Source of the DNA: a virus
DNA: 37,083 nt
Strand: one strand, 5' to 3'
IMG/VR virus record: IMGVR_UViG_3300030339_000134
Span: 1 to 37,083 of that record
Shown: in pieces, positions 1 to 5,000 of the stretch
Position numbering within the stretch: position 1 is the first letter of the stretch
Layout of the letters: each line of letters begins with the position of its first letter
The notes under the pieces: model-generated
What the model was told of the DNA's origin: nothing
Database searches by the model: none
What the model saw: only the letters and a program-made list of their open reading frames with translations
Made by a program: the position numbers and the translations under genes

Positions 1-2
1 CA

Positions 3-122
3 CAATTGAACGAAGCTGATAAAATGAGTGTATTGACACCCTCGCTCGACTTTTCTTCTCCTGAATTGAAAGATGCGCGGCCGATTTTAGCACATTTGCT
101 AGAAAGACTTATAAGTAACTAA
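3..122 (+). CDS. C-terminal end of an unidentified gene
   Basis: An open frame enters from the left edge and stops with TAA at 120-122, leaving 39 codons that include PSLDFSSPELKDARPILAHL. The stretch is clearly richer in G and C than its neighbours (ctcgctcgac, gatgcgcggccg), so it may have a different origin or be a highly expressed gene. I do not recognise the family. About 95 non-coding bases with a promoter separate it from the next gene. Confidence 0.5.
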   Translation, partial: QLNEADKMSVLTPSLDFSSPELKDARPILAHLLERLISN

Positions 123-184
123 AAGAATTTAGTTTTATTTACAGGATTGTGTTAAACAAAAATTTTTTAATTAAAAAATAATTT

Positions 185-192
185 TATCTTTG
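185..192 (+). promoter_or_regulatory. Bacteroidota-type -7 element TATCTTTG
   Basis: TATCTTTG matches the Bacteroidota -7 consensus TAnnTTTG and lies 25 bases before the next start codon. I see no TTTG at the usual -33 spacing, so it may be weak or need an activator. Confidence 0.5.
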
Positions 193-216
193 CAATTAAT
201 AAAATAAGAATAAAAA

Positions 217-741
217 ATGAAATTAAGATTAGGTTTTGTAAGCAATTCATCTTCAAGTAGTTTTGTCGTTATATTTCCAAGAGAACCAAAAAGTGCTGAA
301 GATGTTAAAAATATACTTTTTAATGAAAATGAAACATTATATGGTGAATATGGTGAATATTCAGTAGATCAAGTAGCTGAAACTGTTTGGAATGATATTT
401 GCAATCAGAACGTTAATGATTTTGATATAGTAAAAGAAGAATTTAGTTATGGCGGATTTGATTGTGAGGATGCACCAAATTATAATGATTTTGAACATAT
501 TAAAGATTATAATGAAAGATGGAAGGCATACGATACCGCGCAAGAGGTATATGGTAAAAAGAAATTGAAAGAATTTTTTAATATCAGAAAACTTAAGTTA
601 CAAAAAATAAATAACGAAAAAGTCGAAGCAGGTGTTTTATATATTTTCGAATATTCAGATAATGATGGTAGTTATGGATCTTCACTTGAACATGGTGATT
701 TATTTAAAAAATTAAAACATGTTAGAATTAGTAAACATTAA
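217..741 (+). CDS. GFVSNSSSSSF-type hypothetical protein
   Basis: This 174-residue acidic protein begins MKLRLGFVSNSSSSSFVV. The GFVSNSSSSSF start recurs, from memory, in uncharacterised proteins of phages and Bacteroidota. The serine run at residues 10-14 could be a targeting or modification site, but its function is unknown. The rest is rich in Asp, Glu, Tyr and Lys with no catalytic motif I can see. It appears monocistronic, with a TATCTTTG promoter element 25 bases upstream and no Shine-Dalgarno sequence before the ATG. Confidence 0.75.
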   Translation: MKLRLGFVSNSSSSSFVVIFPREPKSAEDVKNILFNENETLYGEYGEYSVDQVAETVWNDICNQNVNDFDIVKEEFSYGGFDCEDAPNYNDFEHIKDYNERWKAYDTAQEVYGKKKLKEFFNIRKLKLQKINNEKVEAGVLYIFEYSDNDGSYGSSLEHGDLFKKLKHVRISKH

Positions 742-846
742 CTATAGTAGTATTATTTTAATTATTTCAATATTTGTCGTTTGGATAATATTAATAAAAA
801 TTTTTGATTTAGATGATAAAAATAAAATAAATTGAAAAATAAATTG

Positions 847-854
847 TATCTTTG
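847..854 (+). promoter_or_regulatory. Bacteroidota-type -7 element TATCTTTG
   Basis: TATCTTTG stands 18 bases before the ATG at 873. The spacing suits a short 5' leader, and the same octamer precedes several genes in the window. Confidence 0.5.
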
Positions 855-872
855 TATTATAAAATATACGAA

Positions 873-1122
873 ATGAAAATACAAAAATTTAGACCAATTT
901 AAAAAAGGAGACAGATGTGTTTATGTTTATCCGGTTGGTAAATACCAAACATTGCAGGTTCTTGATAATAATATGATTATTGATAGTGATCCATTTTGGT
1001 ATGAGTATGATAATCATCCAAATAAAGGATATTGGCAATATTCAATTATTGGAAAGTCTAATGAATGTCCAGAAGATTTTTTAAGATTATATACAGAACA
1101 AGAAGAAGGTGATGATATTTAA
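873..1122 (+). pseudogene. Frameshifted small gene
   Basis: The ATG at 873 opens MKIQKFRPI and meets TAA at 900. A frame shifted by one base continues uninterrupted from DQFKKGDRCVYVYP (from 892) to TAA at 1120, about 80 codons in all, with sensible composition (VGKYQTLQVLDNN, FWYEYDNH). One base lost or gained near 885-900, next to an A/T run, explains both halves. It could be a decayed gene, a sequence error or a programmed shift. The KKGDRCVYV stretch resembles small SH3-like beta domains. I do not recognise the family. Confidence 0.5.
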
Positions 1123-1182
1123 TAAATTAAAAAATAATTCAAAAATAATTCAAAAAAAGTTTTTTTATTCGGAAATAAGCAA

Positions 1183-1190
1183 TATCTTTG
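1183..1190 (+). promoter_or_regulatory. Bacteroidota-type -7 element before leader 1
   Basis: TATCTTTG lies about 120 bases upstream of the leader ORF at 1311. This would give a long AT-rich 5' untranslated leader ahead of the first attenuator-like module. Confidence 0.5.
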
Positions 1191-1310
1191 TACTGTAATT
1201 AAGAAATAGAAAAAAACGATATTTTTTTGATTATATATAATAAAAATTAAACTTTTAAAATAAAGTAAACTAAAAAGTAAATAAAAATAATTTTTCAAAA
1301 ACAAAACAAA

Positions 1311-1379
1311 ATGATTCGTAATTTATATATAGAGATGTGTAACGAGATTAATGATGATAATCATAAATTGACTGAATAA
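1311..1379 (+). CDS. Leader peptide 1 (putative attenuator)
   Basis: This 22-residue ORF (MIRNLYIEMC then NEINDDNHKLTE) ends 25 bases before a strong terminator stem. Sixteen of its residues are Asn, Ile, Glu, Met, Asp, Tyr or Cys, the set decoded by the tRNA array that begins at 1717. The end of the ORF, TTGACTGA at 1368-1375, is perfectly complementary to TCAGTCAA at 1409-1416, which overlaps the 5' arm of the terminator. A ribosome at the stop codon would hide the first copy and let the terminator form; a ribosome stalled earlier would leave it free. This is the logic of trp-type attenuators. No function is proven. Confidence 0.6.
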   Translation: MIRNLYIEMCNEINDDNHKLTE

Positions 1380-1404
1380 TATTCTGGCATAATCGCCATA
1401 TAAA

Positions 1405-1438
1405 AAACTCAGTCAACAAAAAAGACTGAGTTTTTTTA
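1405..1438 (+). terminator. Rho-independent terminator of module 1
   Basis: AAACTCAGTC (1405-1414) pairs perfectly with GACTGAGTTT (1424-1433) and a T-run follows. TCAGTC in the 5' arm can pair instead with the end of the upstream leader ORF, so the stem looks conditional. Confidence 0.85.
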
Positions 1439-1442
1439 TTTT

Positions 1443-1706
1443 ATGGCAAACGAAGAAAAAATACAAAAAGATTACGAAGAGTTAAAAAGAAAATCTGAAT
1501 TAACAGAAAAATTTATAAGACTTGCAAACAATTTACAATTTGACGAAAAAGATATTCCGAAAACAGAAAAAGGAATGGAAACAAAAGTTAAGGAGTTAAT
1601 GGAAAGATTAGAAAAAAAGTTAGAAAAAGAAGAAATTGTAGAAGAAAAAAGAAAATCAGGAAAAAGAATAAGGAAAAATTATTATATAAAAAAAAGTAAA
1701 AAATAA
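1443..1706 (+). CDS. Small basic coiled-coil protein
   Basis: This 87-residue, highly charged protein (EEKIQKDYEELKRKSE, then KELMERLEKKLEKEE) is almost surely a helical coiled coil with a very basic tail (KRIRKNYYIKKSKK). Its start lies only about five bases after the terminator T-run, with no room for a promoter. It is therefore expected to be made only when transcription reads through module 1, together with the tRNAs that begin 10 bases after its stop. No domain is recognised; binding RNA is possible but untested. Confidence 0.65.
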   Translation: MANEEKIQKDYEELKRKSELTEKFIRLANNLQFDEKDIPKTEKGMETKVKELMERLEKKLEKEEIVEEKRKSGKRIRKNYYIKKSKK

Positions 1707-1716
1707 AAATATACAT

Positions 1717-1789
1717 TGTGGCGTGGAGCAGTTGGTAGCTCGAAAGGCTCATAACCTTTAGGTCGTTGGTTCAAGTCCAACCGCCGCTT
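1717..1789 (+). tRNA. tRNA with CAT anticodon, initiator-like
   Basis: This is a complete cloverleaf: acceptor TGTGGCG/CGCCGCT, D-arm GAGC/GCTC, anticodon stem AAAGG/CCTTT with loop CTCATAA, and T-arm GTTGG/CCAAC with loop TTCAAGT. The anticodon CAT is at 1750-1752. The first acceptor pair is U1-U72, a mismatch at the position left unpaired in bacterial initiator tRNA. CCA is not encoded. Confidence 0.85.
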
Positions 1790-1802
1790 CTAATTAAATA
1801 TA

Positions 1803-1887
1803 TGCGAGATCGACTGGAGTTGGCACCAGCGGAGGCTCATAACCTTTAACCTGAAAAGGAACGGTGGTTCGAATCCACTTCTCGCTA
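1803..1887 (+). tRNA. tRNA with CAT anticodon and extra variable hairpin
   Basis: Acceptor TGCGAGA/TCTCGCT (U1-U72 unpaired), D-arm CTGG/CCAG, anticodon loop CTCATAA and T-loop TTCGAAT are visible. The variable region carries a small hairpin, CCT-GAAA-AGG, which is not expected in a Met or Ile tRNA. Confidence 0.7.
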
Positions 1888-1980
1888 CTAAAGAGTAAAA
1901 AATAGTGATTTTAATTGTGCTGTAAGGCACTGGATAATTAAAATAAATCTATTAATGACAGCGAATGCTAGTTATTCTCT
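1888..1980 (+). other. Structured spacer between tRNA genes
   Basis: ATTTTAATT and AATTAAAAT enclose a GTGC/GCAC hairpin, and AGAG near 1892 can pair with CTCT near 1976. I see no T-loop or anticodon arm, so I do not call a tRNA. It may guide processing of the polycistronic transcript. Bases 2055-2160 also hold small hairpins (TTACGA/TCGTAA, TCCTG/CAGGA) without a recognisable gene. Confidence 0.35.
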
Positions 1981-1986
1981 TAAAAA

Positions 1987-2054
1987 TGCGAGGTGATAGG
2001 TGTCCGTCGAGGCTCATAACCTTTGATTTCTGGGGTCAGTTCCCAGCCTCGCTT
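1987..2054 (+). tRNA. Divergent tRNA-like gene, CAT anticodon
   Basis: Acceptor TGCGAGG/CCTCGCT has U1-U72 unpaired, the anticodon loop is CTCATAA, and the T-stem is CTGGG/CCCAG. The T-loop reads GTCAGTT rather than TTCRANY, and the D region is several bases short. It may be a decaying copy of the two preceding genes. Confidence 0.5.
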
Positions 2055-2204
2055 CTAAGATTAAGATTACGAAATGTCGTAAGATAATAGTTATTAAGTT
2101 AACCGTAATTGAGTGGTCCTGATGGAATGACAGGATAATGTCCCAATAGGCTGCGCCACCTTAATTTATTTTAAGTAAAAAATTAAAAGAAAAAGATTAA
2201 AATT

Positions 2205-2294
2205 ATGAAGTACAATATGAACATATGTGAAAGTTATCGCAACATTAATATAAATATTAATGATGATGAGAATATTGTATTCTTGGACTGGTAA
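2205..2294 (+). CDS. Leader peptide 2, rich in Asn and Ile (putative attenuator)
   Basis: This 29-residue ORF (MKYNMNICESYRNINI, then NINDDENIVFLDW) precedes a terminator and the main tRNA array. Seven Asn, five Ile, three Asp, two Tyr, two Glu, two Met and one Cys make up 22 of 29 residues; the following array (2449-4370) decodes exactly these seven amino acids. The last codons hold GGACTGG (2285-2291), perfectly complementary to CCAGTCC in and just after the 5' arm of the terminator. The arrangement matches module 1 and the Gln module at 12197. I infer that a shortage of charged tRNA stalls the ribosome early, frees GGACTGG and allows read-through into the array. Confidence 0.65.
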   Translation: MKYNMNICESYRNINININDDENIVFLDW

Positions 2295-2318
2295 ATTAGT
2301 TTTTTTTAGAAAACATAA

Positions 2319-2352
2319 AACCCAGTCCTTCAACAAAGAACTGGGTTTTTTG
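2319..2352 (+). terminator. Rho-independent terminator of module 2
   Basis: AACCCAGT (2319-2326) pairs with ACTGGGTT (2340-2347) and runs into T-rich sequence. Its 5' arm competes with pairing to the end of the leader ORF at 2285-2291. Confidence 0.85.
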
Positions 2353-2422
2353 TTTGTTCATTGAAATGTTGGAATTAAAAAAGTATTTATGTGATATATG
2401 ATGTGAATCATTTAAGCACACG

Positions 2423-2441
2423 ATGGCTAAACGATAGCCAT
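2423..2441 (+). other. Hairpin upstream of a tRNA
   Basis: ATGGCTA-AACGA-TAGCCAT forms a perfect 7-bp stem eight bases before the tRNA at 2449. A matching hairpin with a near-identical loop precedes the tRNA at 2575. Confidence 0.6.
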
Positions 2442-2448
2442 AGAAGAT

Positions 2449-2535
2449 GTTGCGGTATGCAAAATAGGACAAAGCGACCAGACTTTCAATCTGGACTCCG
2501 TATGGGGTGTGCGGGTTCGAGCCCCGTCCGCAATA
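2449..2535 (+). tRNA. tRNA with TTC anticodon and long variable arm
   Basis: Acceptor GTTGCGG/CCGCAAT (G-U at the first pair), anticodon stem CCAGA/TCTGG with loop CTTTCAA, and T-arm GCGGG/CCCGT with loop TTCGAGC are clear. TTC would decode Glu, but the variable arm (CTCC-GTAT-GGGG) is of class II type, so charging identity is uncertain. Confidence 0.75.
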
Positions 2536-2547
2536 CTTTAAAAATAA

Positions 2548-2568
2548 AGTGATTAAATGATAATCACT
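2548..2568 (+). other. Hairpin upstream of tRNA-Glu
   Basis: AGTGATTA-AATGA-TAATCACT is a perfect 8-bp stem seven bases before tRNA-Glu. It parallels the hairpin at 2423. Confidence 0.6.
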
Positions 2569-2574
2569 ACAGAT

Positions 2575-2648
2575 GCTCGGTTCGTCTAGTTGGTCAGGAC
2601 GTCAGGTTTTCATCCTGGAGATCAGGGGTTCGAATCCCCTACCGAGTA
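2575..2648 (+). tRNA. tRNA-Glu (TTC)
   Basis: A standard cloverleaf: acceptor GCTCGGT/ACCGAGT, D-loop with GG, anticodon stem TCAGG/CCTGG with loop TTTTCAT, T-arm AGGGG/CCCCT with loop TTCGAAT. CCA is absent. Confidence 0.9.
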
Positions 2649-2655
2649 CAAAAAT

Positions 2656-2750
2656 GCCGATGTAACGAAACTGGTCTGTAAAACCAATCTGCTTATCAAA
2701 TTTTCGTATTGGACTCTAGCAGTAAGTAGGTTCGAATCCTACCAGCGGCA
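2656..2750 (+). tRNA. tRNA-Tyr-like (GTA) with displaced D-arm
   Basis: Acceptor GCCGATG/CAGCGGC (one mismatch) and T-arm GTAGG/CCTAC with TTCGAAT are clear. The anticodon stem-loop GGT-CTGTAAA-ACC follows only about seven bases after position 9, leaving no room for a D-arm. About 40 bases then separate it from the T-arm; they contain CTGC/GCAG and a D-loop-like CGTATTGG. An alternative fold pairs CCAAT with ATTGG around a 19-base loop. Confidence 0.6.
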
Positions 2751-2836
2751 CAAAAAAATGAAATTGAAGAAAACTTACAGCAAATTAAAAACAATTTGAC
2801 TTTCATTCAAACCAAAATGTTTTCTGTTTTCATAAT

Positions 2837-2920
2837 GGTCTCGGGGTCTGCTTGGTGTGGACGCCTGCCTGTCACGCAGGAACCGAAAGGATCAGGAGGG
2901 TTCGAATCCCTTCGGGACCG
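2837..2920 (+). tRNA. tRNA-Asp (GTC) with extra variable hairpin
   Basis: Acceptor GGTCTCG/CGGGACC, anticodon stem CCTGC/GCAGG with loop CTGTCAC, and T-arm GAGGG/CCCTT. The discriminator G suits Asp. The variable region carries an inserted ACC-GAAA-GGA mini-hairpin, unusual for a class I tRNA. Confidence 0.85.
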
Positions 2921-2930
2921 CAAAAAAATT

Positions 2931-3018
2931 GGGTTGGTTGCTTTAGTTGGTCGACAAGTCAAGACTGTTAATCTTGTGAACGTAAGTTCCACCGTGGGTT
3001 CGAATCCCACCCTTCCCT
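2931..3018 (+). tRNA. tRNA-Asn (GTT) with extra variable hairpin
   Basis: Anticodon stem CAAGA/TCTTG with loop CTGTTAA and T-arm GTGGG/CCCAC with TTCGAAT. The variable region holds a perfect hairpin GAAC-GTAA-GTTC. The acceptor GGGTTGG/CCTTCCC has two central mismatches. Confidence 0.75.
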
Positions 3019-3022
3019 CAAT

Positions 3023-3094
3023 GGTTTTGTAGTTTAGATGTATGAATACCTCCAAGTCATGGGGTGGTTGTTGGTTCAAATCCAACCAGGACCG
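3023..3094 (+). tRNA. tRNA-like, probable GTC anticodon
   Basis: Acceptor GGTTTTG/CAGGACC and T-arm GTTGG/CCAAC with TTCAAAT are good, and the discriminator is G as in the Asp genes. The anticodon loop reads AAGTCAT, which gives GTC but puts A at position 33 where U is near-universal. An 8-base loop is also possible, so decoding is uncertain. Confidence 0.6.
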
Positions 3095-3096
3095 CA

Positions 3097-3150
3097 ATGT
3101 TTTTATAGTTTAATTGTCAGGTTAAACCTGACTACAATGATACAAAACAT
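3097..3150 (+). other. 54-base tRNA-like element without a T-arm
   Basis: ATGTTTT (3097-3103) pairs perfectly with AAAACAT (3144-3150) like an acceptor stem. Inside, GTCAG-GTTAAAC-CTGAC makes a 5-bp stem with a 7-base loop centred on TAA. There is no T-arm and no D-stem. It resembles minimal mitochondrial tRNAs or may simply be a processing hairpin. Confidence 0.35.
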
Positions 3151-3175
3151 AAGTTATTTGAAATATTTAAGAAAT

Positions 3176-3249
3176 AGTGCTGTAGTTCAATTGGTTAGAG
3201 TACCTGGTTGTCAACCAGGAAGTTGCGGGTTCGAGTCCCGTCAGCACTG
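3176..3249 (+). tRNA. tRNA-Asp (GTC)
   Basis: A textbook cloverleaf: acceptor AGTGCTG/CAGCACT, anticodon stem CCTGG/CCAGG with loop TTGTCAA, 5-base variable loop, T-arm GCGGG/CCCGT, discriminator G. Confidence 0.92.
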
Positions 3250-3252
3250 CAT

Positions 3253-3332
3253 GGAATTATTGAGCAATCGGTTGCTTAGCAGACTGTAAATCTGTGGCTT
3301 CGGCATTGGGGGTTCGAATCCCTCTAATTCCA
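3253..3332 (+). tRNA. tRNA-Tyr (GTA)
   Basis: Acceptor GGAATTA/TAATTCC is perfect, the anticodon loop is CTGTAAA, and the long variable arm is normal for bacterial Tyr. The T-loop is TTCGAAT. Confidence 0.92.
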
Positions 3333-3341
3333 CAAAGAATT

Positions 3342-3414
3342 AGTCTATAGGTCAAACGGTTAAGATGTCGCCCTGTCACGGCGCACGGAGCGGGTTCAAC
3401 TCCCGTATAGACTG
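3342..3414 (+). tRNA. tRNA-Asp (GTC)
   Basis: Acceptor AGTCTAT/ATAGACT, anticodon stem CGCC/GGCG with loop CTGTCAC, T-arm GCGGG/CCCGT with loop TTCAACT, discriminator G. Another copy of the Asp isoacceptor in the array. Confidence 0.9.
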
Positions 3415-3421
3415 CAAAAAT

Positions 3422-3503
3422 GTTAGTGTGCCCGAGTGGTTGAAGGGGTCGGCTTGCAAACCCGATAAAAACAAACGCATGTGTTCGAATCACATCACTA
3501 ACT
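3422..3503 (+). tRNA. tRNA-Cys (GCA)
   Basis: Acceptor GTTAGTG/CACTAAC is perfect and the T-arm is ATGTG/CACAT. The anticodon loop TTGCAAA sits in a TCGG/CCGA stem. The variable region is about 13 bases, longer than normal for Cys, with no clear hairpin. Confidence 0.85.
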
Positions 3504-3511
3504 CAAAAAAT

Positions 3512-3593
3512 GACGCTGTGGTTGAATTGGTTTAGGCATCAGTCTGCAAAACTGAGGAGAAATCTAATGTGGGTTCGAGTCCCACCAGCGTTT
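3512..3593 (+). tRNA. tRNA-Cys (GCA) with extended variable loop
   Basis: Acceptor GACGCTG/CAGCGTT, anticodon stem CAGT/ACTG with loop CTGCAAA, T-arm GTGGG/CCCAC. The variable region can form a short GGA-GAAA-TCT hairpin. Confidence 0.87.
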
Positions 3594-3602
3594 CAAATAA
3601 AT

Positions 3603-3676
3603 AGGCGTATCATCTAAATTGGTAAGGATACATCTCTGATAAGGATGCAATTTCGGTTCAAGACCGAGTATGCCTA
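3603..3676 (+). tRNA. tRNA-Ile (GAT)
   Basis: Acceptor AGGCGTA/TATGCCT, anticodon stem CATCT/GGATG with loop CTGATAA, T-arm TTCGG/CCGAG, discriminator A. Confidence 0.9.
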
Positions 3677-3686
3677 CAAAATATTT

Positions 3687-3771
3687 ACCGCAGTGATCAG
3701 AGCGGCTATTGAAGAAGTTTCATAAGCTTTTGTTCGTAAGAACATCGTGGGTTCGAGTCCCACTTGCGGTA
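3687..3771 (+). tRNA. tRNA with CAT anticodon and variable hairpin
   Basis: Acceptor ACCGCAG/TTGCGGT is paired at 1-72, unlike the other CAT genes, which suggests elongator Met or lysidine-type Ile. The anticodon stem GAAGT/GCTTT has loop TTCATAA. The variable region holds a perfect GTTC-GTAA-GAAC hairpin. Confidence 0.75.
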
Positions 3772-3845
3772 CTAAGGAGACTGTTTAAAATTTCATAGAA
3801 CTGATATCCATATAAATGGTGTTCAGGAATCATAGAAAGGAACCA

Positions 3846-3919
3846 GGGTGTATAGCTCAACTGGTTAGAGCACCTGACTGATATTCAGGAGGTTGTAGAT
3901 TCGAGTTCTACTATACCCA
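3846..3919 (+). tRNA. tRNA-Ile (GAT)
   Basis: A standard cloverleaf with acceptor GGGTGTA/TATACCC, D-arm GCTC/GAGC, anticodon stem CCTGA/TCAGG with loop CTGATAT, and T-arm GTAGA/TCTAC. The 70 bases before it hold no gene I can define. Confidence 0.92.
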
Positions 3920-3930
3920 CAACAAGAAAT

Positions 3931-4004
3931 GGTCTGTTATGTCAATTGGTGAGACGGCAAAGCTTATATCTTTGAGGTTAGGGGTTCAAGTCCCTTACAG
4001 ACTA
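3931..4004 (+). tRNA. tRNA-Ile (TAT)
   Basis: Acceptor GGTCTGT/ACAGACT, anticodon stem CAAAG/CTTTG with loop CTTATAT, T-arm AGGGG/CCCTT. A TAT anticodon would read the AUA codon directly, rare in bacteria, which normally use a lysidine-modified CAT anticodon. Confidence 0.85.
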
Positions 4005-4009
4005 CTTAT

Positions 4010-4090
4010 ACTGGTGTACCGTTGGAAGCTTATACCTTCTATACACGTAGCGGGAAGTTGAAAACATAGGTTCGAATCCTATCATCAGTA
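4010..4090 (+). tRNA. tRNA-Ile-like (TAT), D-arm displaced
   Basis: Acceptor ACTGGTG/CATCAGT and T-arm ATAGG/CCTAT are clear. The anticodon arm GGAAG-CTTATAC-CTTCT starts about five bases after position 9, so no D-arm fits. About 25 bases with CGTAGCGGGAAGTTGA then precede the T-arm. Confidence 0.65.
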
Positions 4091-4103
4091 CAAAAATTAA
4101 TAT

Positions 4104-4183
4104 TGTGCCATACACAGCCGATTCTGATAAAATCGAGAACTGTAACGGAGTTGAAAATGTGGGTTCGAGTCTCACTGGCACAA
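4104..4183 (+). tRNA. tRNA-Ile-like (GAT), D-arm displaced
   Basis: Acceptor TGTGCCA/TGGCACA is perfect, as are the anticodon arm CGATT-CTGATAA-AATCG and the T-stem GTGGG/CTCAC. Only about six bases replace the D-arm. A 23-base segment with TGTAACGGAGTTGA lies between the anticodon arm and the T-arm. Confidence 0.65.
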
Positions 4184-4189
4184 CAAATT

Positions 4190-4277
4190 GCTCATGTTGC
4201 TTTAGTTGGTCGAAAAGTTCAGGCTGTTAACCTGATGAGAGTATTCTCCGCCGTAGGTTCGAATCCTACCGTGAGCG
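4190..4277 (+). tRNA. tRNA-Asn (GTT) with variable hairpin
   Basis: Acceptor GCTCATG/CGTGAGC, anticodon stem CAGG/CCTG with loop CTGTTAA, T-arm GTAGG/CCTAC, discriminator G. The variable region holds a GAGA-GTAT-TCTC hairpin like that of the Asn gene at 2931. Confidence 0.85.
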
Positions 4278-4298
4278 CAAATTTCAATTGTTATTTAT

Positions 4299-4370
4299 GG
4301 ATTCGTAGCTTAATGGTGAAGCAAAAAGCTGTTAACTTTGAGATTGCAGGTTCGAGTCCTATCGGAACCG
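4299..4370 (+). tRNA. tRNA-Asn (GTT)
   Basis: Anticodon stem AAAG/CTTT with loop CTGTTAA, D-arm GCTT/AAGC, T-loop TTCGAGT, discriminator G. Acceptor and T-stem each have one mismatch, so it is slightly degenerate. Confidence 0.8.
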
Positions 4371-4383
4371 CATTTTTTATAAA

Positions 4384-4423
4384 TTAAAGTTCAAAAAGTT
4401 CAAATTGGACCTTTGAACTTTAA
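4384..4423 (+). other. Strong hairpin before the HNH gene
   Basis: TTAAAGTTCAAA (4384-4395) pairs perfectly with TTTGAACTTTAA (4412-4423), ending 20 bases before the HNH start. A similar hairpin beginning TAAAGTTCAAAA precedes the endonuclease gene at 5905. In T4, hairpins near homing-endonuclease starts limit their translation, so a similar role is plausible. Confidence 0.6.
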
Positions 4424-4442
4424 TATATAGAATAAAAAACAA

Positions 4443-4997
4443 ATGTCAGAAAATAAAAATTTAAAAAATAAAGTTATTTCATTAAGAAATGAAGGTTTTA
4501 AAATGACTGAAATTGTAGTTAAATTAAATTGTAGTTTATCAACAGTAAAATATCATTGTAGTAAAAATGGATTAGCAGGTAAATCAAAAATATCAGAAGA
4601 TAATTTTGATATTATGAAAAAAATGATAAACGATGGTGTAACTCAAAAAGAAATTTCAGAAAAATTAAAAATATCAATTTCCACAATTAAAAGATATAAA
4701 GATAAATCTTTTGAAGAATTAAATAAATATAGAGGTTATATGCTTTCCTTTATGAAAGATAGAAGAAAAGATATAAAGAAACAAGCTGTTGAATATATGG
4801 GTGGTAGTTGTAAATTGTGTGGATATAATAAATGTTTTACAGCTTTATCTTTTCATCATATTGATCCTGAAACAAAAGATTTTCAAATATCTGGTACAAA
4901 TAGATGTTGGGAAAAAATAAAAAAAGAGTTAGATAAATGTGTTATGTTGTGTACTAATTGTCATTTAGAAGTACATGATGGAATAACAAAAATATAA
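4443..4997 (+). CDS. HNH homing-type endonuclease
   Basis: This 184-residue protein has two helix-turn-helix-like modules (EIVVKLNCSLSTVKYH at 24-39 and EISEKLKISISTIKRY at 70-85) followed by a C-terminal HNH domain with paired cysteines (CKLCG, CTNC), the core SFHHIDP and the final HLEVHDG. It would bind DNA through the N-terminal part and cut with the HNH part. It sits inside the tRNA array between tRNA-Asn and an interrupted tRNA-like gene that starts four bases after its stop, typical of a selfish endonuclease lodged among tRNA genes. Its low GC matches the phage. Confidence 0.88.
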   Translation: MSENKNLKNKVISLRNEGFKMTEIVVKLNCSLSTVKYHCSKNGLAGKSKISEDNFDIMKKMINDGVTQKEISEKLKISISTIKRYKDKSFEELNKYRGYMLSFMKDRRKDIKKQAVEYMGGSCKLCGYNKCFTALSFHHIDPETKDFQISGTNRCWEKIKKELDKCVMLCTNCHLEVHDGITKI

Positions 4998-5000
4998 AAT

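Noticed and set aside
361-543. Antisense 60-codon frame within the first full gene
   Set aside because: It is the shadow of an AT-rich real gene, with low-complexity hydrophobic composition.
1119-1304. Minus-strand 61-codon hydrophobic frame
   Set aside because: Composition is only the complement of A-rich leader sequence, and it runs against a plus-strand promoter.
2055-2165. A tRNA near 2100-2165
   Set aside because: GTGG/CCAC and TCCTG/CAGGA stems exist, but no T-arm is present on either strand.
3776-3845. A further tRNA between 3776 and 3845
   Set aside because: Some T-loop-like letters occur, but no acceptor stem or anticodon arm can be formed.
2590-4387. Six or more open frames of 70-96 codons across the tRNA array on both strands
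   Set aside because: They translate tRNA genes (repeated GFESR-type and RDSNP-type phrases from T-loops) and have no coding character of their own.
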